NCBI RefSeq assembly: GCF_900604385.1
Contig: NZ_LR027382.1
Location: 1,364,001-1,428,000 of the forward strand
Length of the DNA: 64,000 nucleotides
From: Alistipes megaguti
GTDB lineage: Bacteria > Bacteroidota > Bacteroidia > Bacteroidales > Rikenellaceae
Direction of reading: 5' to 3'
Below, one piece after another: positions 59,723-64,000 of the stretch. Both the position numbers and the translations under genes were made by a program. How positions within the stretch are numbered: position 1 is the first letter of the stretch; each line of letters opens with the position of its first letter. The notes below the pieces were generated by a model. The model made no database searches and was not told the DNA's origin. It saw only the letters and a list, made by a program, of their open reading frames with translations.

Positions 59723-59730
59723 TACTTTTG
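59723..59730 (+). promoter_or_regulatory. Promoter of tRNA-Ser
   Basis: TACTTTTG with TTTG at 59699-59702, 20 bases upstream. The element ends 12 bases before the tRNA, fitting a start close to the mature 5' end. Confidence 0.8.
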
Positions 59731-59742
59731 CGCCATCCCCAC

Positions 59743-59830
59743 GGAAAGATGCAGGAGTGGTTGAACTGGCCCGCCTGGAAAGCGAGTAAACCTCAAAAGG
59801 GTTTCAGGGGTTCGAATCCCCTTCTTTCCG
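59743..59830 (+). tRNA. tRNA-Ser (anticodon GGA)
   Basis: An 88-base tRNA: acceptor GGAAAGA/TCTTTCC, D stem CAG/CTG, anticodon loop CTGGAAA giving GGA, a long type II variable arm (AAACC/GGTTT), and T arm AGGGG/CCCCT around TTCGAAT. CCA is not encoded. The anticodon stem CCCGC/GCGAG has one C-A mismatch (positions 28 and 42 in standard numbering). Confidence 0.95.
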
Positions 59831-59848
59831 CTCGAAGGTACGTTTGTG

Positions 59849-59884
59849 AAGAGCGTTGCAGAATTTCTGCAACGCTCTTTTTGG
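59849..59884 (+). terminator. Terminator after tRNA-Ser
   Basis: AGAGCGTTGCAGAA and TTCTGCAACGCTCT form a 14-bp stem, followed by TTTTT. Confidence 0.93.
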
Positions 59885-60155
59885 TTGTTCTCATATGCGG
59901 CGTTTGCCCGGTTTCCTCCCGGAGCAGATGGCGCGGGACCGAAGACCGGAGTGGATTCCGGTCGACGGTAGAGTAGTGCGGCATCGTGTTTGGCGCCGCT
60001 TCCGGTAGGTGGAAGGGGTGCGACAATATCCCGTGGGCTGTTGGCGGGGTGAAGGTACGCCGTGAACACGGGCTCTGTTGGCAGCTCCTCCCGTTGCGGG
60101 TGGGTATGCCTTGTCAGCTGATGGGGCCGGTTGTCGTACCGGTCCCGAGCGTCGC
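59885..60155. other. Intergenic interval, no gene seen
   Basis: Convergent interval between the tRNA unit and the unknown minus-strand gene. It contains a 9-bp hairpin (60123-60131 with 60138-60146, one G-T pair) without a T run, which may end the minus-strand gene. Nothing else is recognised. Confidence 0.6.
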
Positions 60156-60554
60156 TTATTCGACGTGTTGCTGTGCCTGTCCGATCCGCCGGTCCAGCGG
60201 GGTTGAGGAGCGTTCGCGGAGAATCGTCAGCGCCTCCTCGACAATCTCCTGCAGGGTCCACGGAGAACCCATTTTGCGTAATCGCAGACGCTCGCTGGCG
60301 ATACGCAGCGGCTCGAGTAGTCCGATGGCTGCCACGATGTAGGGCGGCAGCCGGAGATTGTCGATCCGGTATTTCCGCTGGTTGAGGTAGGTCAGAAACG
60401 TGTCGTAGGTCGTTCCCAGCAGGTAACGGCCGTAAAGTTCGAAGATCCGTTTGCAGTTGCGGTGTGAGTTCTCGCGTTCGAAGTAGGCCTGTTTCAGCTC
60501 TTGCGCCAGAAGAATTCGCCATTTCAGGTGGTTGGGTACGTACATATCTTTCAT
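60156..60554 (-). CDS. Hypothetical protein of 132 residues, family unrecognised
   Basis: Basic, mostly helical protein starting MKDMYVPNHLKWRILLAQE; an alternative start is the methionine three codons later. A middle block RNCKRIFELYGRYLLGTTYDTF could be a helix-turn-helix, and the C terminus (WTLQEIVEEALTILRERSS) a further helix. No signal peptide or membrane segment. The absence of neighbours on its strand, the long AT-rich upstream region and the adjacent tRNA give it an accessory look. Function unknown. Confidence 0.7.
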   Translation of the reverse strand: MKDMYVPNHLKWRILLAQELKQAYFERENSHRNCKRIFELYGRYLLGTTYDTFLTYLNQRKYRIDNLRLPPYIVAAIGLLEPLRIASERLRLRKMGSPWTLQEIVEEALTILRERSSTPLDRRIGQAQQHVE

Positions 60555-60755
60555 TTTTGGTGGTCTTTTTCGTGCAGGCCGGTCCTTGCACCGAATCCGG
60601 GGGGCTCGAAGCCGGACCGGGTGGGTGGCGGAACTGCTTGCTGGCAGTCTGATTCCTGTTTTGTCTCCGGCCAGGGGCTTCGGCTGAGGAGATAAATCGC
60701 TCCTTTCCGTTGATCTGATTCCTGGCTGTTGGAATTGGCTGGCAAATATTTATTG

Positions 60756-60763
60756 CAAATATA
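60756..60763 (-). promoter_or_regulatory. Possible -7 element for the unknown 132-residue gene
   Basis: The minus strand reads TATATTTG. It lies 202 bases upstream of the gene, so the leader would be long; the AT-rich setting makes chance matches more likely. Confidence 0.4.
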
Positions 60764-61045
60764 AAATAATATATTGTAAAAATGAGCCTTTCAGCCGAAA
60801 AAAAAGCGGTAAGGCTGTAAAATCGCTGTAAACGGATTGTCTTTCTGTAGGAGTGAATCGCGTCCCGATTTGACAGAGACAATCTTTTCCTGATTGATTT
60901 TTGAAAATGATTACAGATGAAAACTATAGGTTACAATTGTGTAAGGTGTTTATTTGTAGGTTGTTATTGTTCTCCTGTGGCTCGTTGAGGGCCTGGATGA
61001 CTGGATTCTGCTGAAAAAAATGTTGCAATTTTTACAAAAACCTTT

Positions 61046-61053
61046 TATTTTTG
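61046..61053 (+). promoter_or_regulatory. Promoter of the ECF sigma gene
   Basis: TATTTTTG with TTG at 61023-61025, 20 bases upstream, placing the start of transcription about 50 bases before the ATG at 61111. Confidence 0.7.
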
Positions 61054-61110
61054 AGCCCGTGTGTAGTGGCTGTCACAGATTGTTTCGTCGCAGCAAAGCC
61101 TGACAAAATC

Positions 61111-61659
61111 ATGTGCAAGAAAGATACATACAAGGAATCGGATGAAAAGACGAAGGAGTTGGTTCCCGAATTCTTCCGGACTTATTATCCGATGTTTGTC
61201 TCTTTTGCCCGCAATTTCGTGCAGTGTCATGAAACGTGTGAAGATTTGGTGCAGGAGGCGTTCGCAACCCTGCTTGAGCAGGGTTATACCTTTGAGAACG
61301 AATATCTTGTCAGGGGATTTCTTTATAAAACACTTCGCAATAAATGTCTCAATCATCTGAGACATGAACAGATTCGGAACCGTTATTCCGAATTGCAGAT
61401 TGCTTGTCATAAGCAGAAACAATCGGAAGAATTCTTTATAGACGCCATCATGCAGGAGGAGTCCTCGGTAATTATTGCACAAGCCATCGAATCCCTCCCG
61501 GCAATGGGTCGGCGGGTGCTCAGCCTGGCTGTAGATGGTTTTAGCAATCAGGAAGTTGCAGATGTGTTGGGCATTTCGGTCAATACGGTCCGTACGCATA
61601 AGGCACGGGCTTACAAAATACTGCGCATGATTCTTTCGAATCAGTGGATGATTTTCTAA
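61111..61659 (+). CDS. ECF RNA polymerase sigma factor (FecI-like)
   Basis: Protein of 182 residues. Region 2 (about 20-95) has FFRTYYPMFVSFARNFV, CEDLVQEAFATLL and LYKTLRNKCLNHLRH; region 4 (about 125-175) has AIESLPAMGRRVLSLAV and the helix-turn-helix NQEVADVLGISVNTVRTH. It belongs to the FecI-like family that is paired with an anti-sigma FecR, encoded next, and turns on a TonB-dependent receptor. The ATG at 61111 is preferred to a TTG on the promoter element. Codon use is noticeably more AT-rich than in neighbours. Confidence 0.93.
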   Translation: MCKKDTYKESDEKTKELVPEFFRTYYPMFVSFARNFVQCHETCEDLVQEAFATLLEQGYTFENEYLVRGFLYKTLRNKCLNHLRHEQIRNRYSELQIACHKQKQSEEFFIDAIMQEESSVIIAQAIESLPAMGRRVLSLAVDGFSNQEVADVLGISVNTVRTHKARAYKILRMILSNQWMIF

Positions 61660-61804
61660 GGAGAGACCTTTCCTCTCCGTGTCGTTTCTGTTCAGGTCTT
61701 TGGACTTACGATTATTTATCTCTGCAAGGTGCACATTAAAAGCATCTTGCAATTTTTTTTGATCTTATGTCATCCTTTTTTGTTTCTAAAGTGTTATATT
61801 AACG

Positions 61805-63016
61805 GTGTTAGTTGGGAATATCATATCATTTGTCAGGACGGCTGTCTTGCTGGGGAGGTTTTGGGTTTCGAAAACCTCCGATCAGGAGCGCGAACAACTC
61901 AAACTCAGACTCCGGGAGTGGAATCGTGAGCACAAGATCGCACTCTTCCGTCGGATCCTCGATGAAGAGGAGCTGGAGAACCGCCGGATCATCCGCGAAC
62001 AGTGTGATGTCGATGAAGCCTGGCGAAAGGTGCAGGTCCGCCTCCGTGAGCGAAAAAGCAGGGCCCGCATCCGGCGTTACATGTTCAAACTGCAAAGTGC
62101 GGCTGCCGTACTTGTCGTACTGCTCCTGACTGCCGGCATCATTTACGATTCGCATACCGGACACCGGAAGCGGGTCATGGCCCGAATCGCCGAGATCCGT
62201 CCCGGAGGTGCACAGCCAACCATCTATCTGGCCGATGGCCAAAGCGTGGAACTCGGTCGGGCGGATTCAACGGCGGATCTCGGCAATGCCCGTATCAGCG
62301 GAGAAAACAGTCTGACCTACCGTCCGGAGCCTTCTTCCGATCATGAGGATCGTTCGGAACCCCTCGCGGAGGTCTATAATACACTCATTACACCCCGCGG
62401 ATGCATGTACGACGTGACGTTGGTCGACGGTACGCGAGTCTGGGTGAATGCTGCCTCGCGGCTGCGCTTCTTTACGACCAACCACAGTAGCGAACGGATT
62501 GTCATGCTGGAAGGAGAGGCCTATTTCGAGGTGGCGCATGATGCCTCCCGTCCCTTCGTCATCGTGTCGGGCGGACAGCGGATCCGGGTTCTCGGAACCC
62601 ATTTCAACATCAAGGCCTATGATGCCGCTCAGGCAGTCTATACCACATTGGTGGAAGGTTCCGTCGAGGTGACATCCGACTCCGGCGAGCAGAGTGTCCG
62701 ACTCTCGCCCGGCGAGCAGGCTGTCTACCGGCGGCAGTCGGATGAACCGATCGAGGTGACACAGGTCGACCCCTCGCAGGCCCTTGCCTGGCGTTCCGGA
62801 ACCTTTATCTTCTCGCACGCCACCATCTCCGAAATCCTCGAGGAGCTCTCCCGATGGTATCGCTTCGATTATGAGGTGGCTCCGTATCTCGACCGGTTCC
62901 GCTTCACGGGGCAGTTCCCCCGCTGCGGCGAACTCGACCGGATCCTCGATATCATTACCTCTACAGGCACCGACATAAAGATCGACTACGACGGAGAACG
63001 TATCACGCTGAAATAA
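61805..63016 (+). CDS. FecR family anti-sigma regulator
   Basis: Membrane protein of about 403 residues. A cytoplasmic N-terminal segment (to about 95) would bind the sigma factor; one membrane helix spans about 97-114. The periplasmic part has the FecR domain (DVTLVDGTRVWVNAASRLRF; GEAYFEVAHDASRPFVI; VLGTHFNIKAYD) and a C-terminal DUF4974-like domain (FIFSHATISEILEELSRWYR onward), related to receptor signalling domains. The start is a GTG at 61805; no ATG occurs early enough. It lies 145 bases after the sigma gene. Confidence 0.92.
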   Translation: MLVGNIISFVRTAVLLGRFWVSKTSDQEREQLKLRLREWNREHKIALFRRILDEEELENRRIIREQCDVDEAWRKVQVRLRERKSRARIRRYMFKLQSAAAVLVVLLLTAGIIYDSHTGHRKRVMARIAEIRPGGAQPTIYLADGQSVELGRADSTADLGNARISGENSLTYRPEPSSDHEDRSEPLAEVYNTLITPRGCMYDVTLVDGTRVWVNAASRLRFFTTNHSSERIVMLEGEAYFEVAHDASRPFVIVSGGQRIRVLGTHFNIKAYDAAQAVYTTLVEGSVEVTSDSGEQSVRLSPGEQAVYRRQSDEPIEVTQVDPSQALAWRSGTFIFSHATISEILEELSRWYRFDYEVAPYLDRFRFTGQFPRCGELDRILDIITSTGTDIKIDYDGERITLK

Positions 63017-63037
63017 TCCCACTAAACTTTTCCCATT

Positions 63038-64000
63038 ATGACGAAACCTTTACAAACGAAAAAACGGAAACATCCCAAGGGCGTTCCAACACCGGGAACG
63101 TGGCGGATATGGATCCTTCCGGCAGCGGTTTCGACCCTGCTCTCCCTTGCCCCATCGTTTCTGTTTGGTCAAGGTGACGGGCCGCAGGAGGAACGGTTCA
63201 TCCGGGACAATTACGGTCTGCCGGTGTCGGATGCAGCGGAAACAACCCTTTCGGGCGAGTATCTGCGCAAACTCCATCCGACCGATCTGTTGCGTGCGCT
63301 TGAACTGGCCGATCCTTCGTTGTGCGGATTTGATCCGGATCAGGGCTCCGATCCGAATGCCGTACCCCAGTCTCTGAGTCTGCAGGGAACACGCTCCTTT
63401 GCCTGGAATCTGAGCCAGGCGGATGCGCTGCCGCTGGTCATTGTTGACGGCCACAGCGAATCGATGGATCGGCTGAGCGATTTCGACATGCAGCGCATCG
63501 AAAGCGTTACGCTGCTCAAGAATGCTTCGGCAACCGCTTTGCTGGGTGTGCGCGCCGGACAGGGGGCCATCCTGATCCGAACCCGGACTCCCGAAGCGCA
63601 TCGCCTGCAGTTGACCTACCGTTTCGACGGTATGTTCCAGAAGGCCTCCCTGCGCAATTTCGATCTGATGGATGCCGCACAGAAACTCGACTGGGAAAAA
63701 AGTACGGGTGCTTACGACGGTAACGAGGCCCTCTACGATCAGCGGATGGCTGACGTGCGGGCCAACGGTTCGACCGACTGGCTCAACAGGCCCGTTAGAA
63801 CCTCGTTCTCGCATCGGCACCGTGTCTCCGTCGACGGCGGTGACAGCAGCCTGCGCTATCGCGGCGTGCTCTACCTGAATCCCGTCAAGGGGGTCATGAA
63901 GGGCTCGGAGCGGAAATCCTACGGCGGTTCGGCCTTCATCGGATATACGACCCGATCGTTCCAGATCTCCAACGAACTCAATGTCGACCTGTTCGATGCC
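63038..64000 (+). CDS. SusC/RagA-like TonB-dependent receptor, N-terminal part (runs off the window)
   Basis: The frame is open from the ATG at 63038 to the end of the window, 321 codons. A long basic N terminus with a signal helix (ILPAAVSTLLSLAPSFLFG) leads directly to the plug: PLVIVDGHSESMDRLSDFDM, IESVTLLKNASATALLGVRA and GAILIRTR. The first barrel strands follow. Neither the usual CarboxypepD_reg-like domain nor an STN signalling domain is visible before the plug. It follows FecR by 21 bases and is the likely target of the sigma factor. Confidence 0.88.
   Translation, partial: MTKPLQTKKRKHPKGVPTPGTWRIWILPAAVSTLLSLAPSFLFGQGDGPQEERFIRDNYGLPVSDAAETTLSGEYLRKLHPTDLLRALELADPSLCGFDPDQGSDPNAVPQSLSLQGTRSFAWNLSQADALPLVIVDGHSESMDRLSDFDMQRIESVTLLKNASATALLGVRAGQGAILIRTRTPEAHRLQLTYRFDGMFQKASLRNFDLMDAAQKLDWEKSTGAYDGNEALYDQRMADVRANGSTDWLNRPVRTSFSHRHRVSVDGGDSSLRYRGVLYLNPVKGVMKGSERKSYGGSAFIGYTTRSFQISNELNVDLFDA

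Larger units (their letters stand above)
60555..61110. other. AT-rich intergenic interval between the unknown gene and the ECF sigma gene
   Basis: From about 60730 to 61060 the sequence is much more AT-rich than the rest of the window. It contains a minus-strand promoter element, an inverted repeat at 60835-60884 (GATTGTCT and AGACAATC, with inner CTGT/ACAG) followed by TTTT, and the sigma gene promoter. No open frame looks coding. Confidence 0.6.

Overview
The window looks like a high-GC member of the Bacteroidales (Bacteroidota), most probably Alistipes or another Rikenellaceae. The evidence is: promoters of the form TAnnTTTG with a TTG or TTTG element about 18-20 bases upstream and no Shine-Dalgarno sites; an arginine operon of the succinylated type described in Bacteroides; the order S12-S7-EF-G-S10 with no tuf; BACON-like lipoproteins; and a FecI-FecR-SusC-like regulatory set. 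The genus is an inference.

Layout. 1-0.9 kb: the end of a polysaccharide deacetylase gene, then efp. 1-9.5 kb (minus): an eight-gene arginine operon (GNAT N-acylglutamate synthase candidate, argG, argC, argD, argF', argB, argE', argH) covering the route from glutamate to arginine with acylated intermediates and a terminal deacylase, so no argJ is needed. Upstream on the same strand lies a RelA/SpoT-type (p)ppGpp synthetase. 11.8-13.2 kb: a haemolysin III family membrane protein and a methyltransferase. 13.2-16.4 kb (minus): menA, xseA, xseB and a methyltransferase. 16.6-24.1 kb (minus): a plug-plus-TonB-C protein, prfA, an esterase-like hydrolase, leuS, a propeller-repeat lipoprotein and a leucine-rich-repeat lipoprotein that is frameshifted at a nine-base G tract.

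24.4-43.4 kb (plus): the str, S10, spc and alpha ribosomal clusters run end to end from rpsL to rplQ and include fusA, secY, map, infA and rpoA. The run is broken by a 225-base spacer before rplC and a 737-base structured, apparently non-coding spacer between rpsN and rpsH with its own downstream promoter. 43.9-50 kb: a PepSY-like secreted protein, a MaoC-fold protein, tpiA, lysS and a large endonuclease lipoprotein. 50-55.4 kb (minus): an SDR, a membrane zinc peptidase, an SGNH hydrolase, an MBOAT acyltransferase and a PAP2 phosphatase, which together suggest acylation of an envelope glycan. 55.5-58.4 kb (plus): a LolC/E-type permease, menG, a lipoprotein and a small secreted protein, each overlapping the next by ATGA. 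58.5-64 kb: a tiny Ala-rich lipoprotein, a flavodoxin-like reductase, tRNA-Ser(GGA), an unknown 132-aa gene, an AT-rich stretch, an ECF sigma factor, FecR and the start of a SusC-like receptor that runs off the end.

Most of the window is housekeeping. The features least explained by known gene content are the rpsN-rpsH spacer, the poly-G frameshift in the leucine-rich-repeat lipoprotein, the recurrence of exactly nine-base G/C tracts, and the extra N-terminal membrane segment of SecY. No CRISPR array, insertion sequence, phage or rRNA gene was seen.
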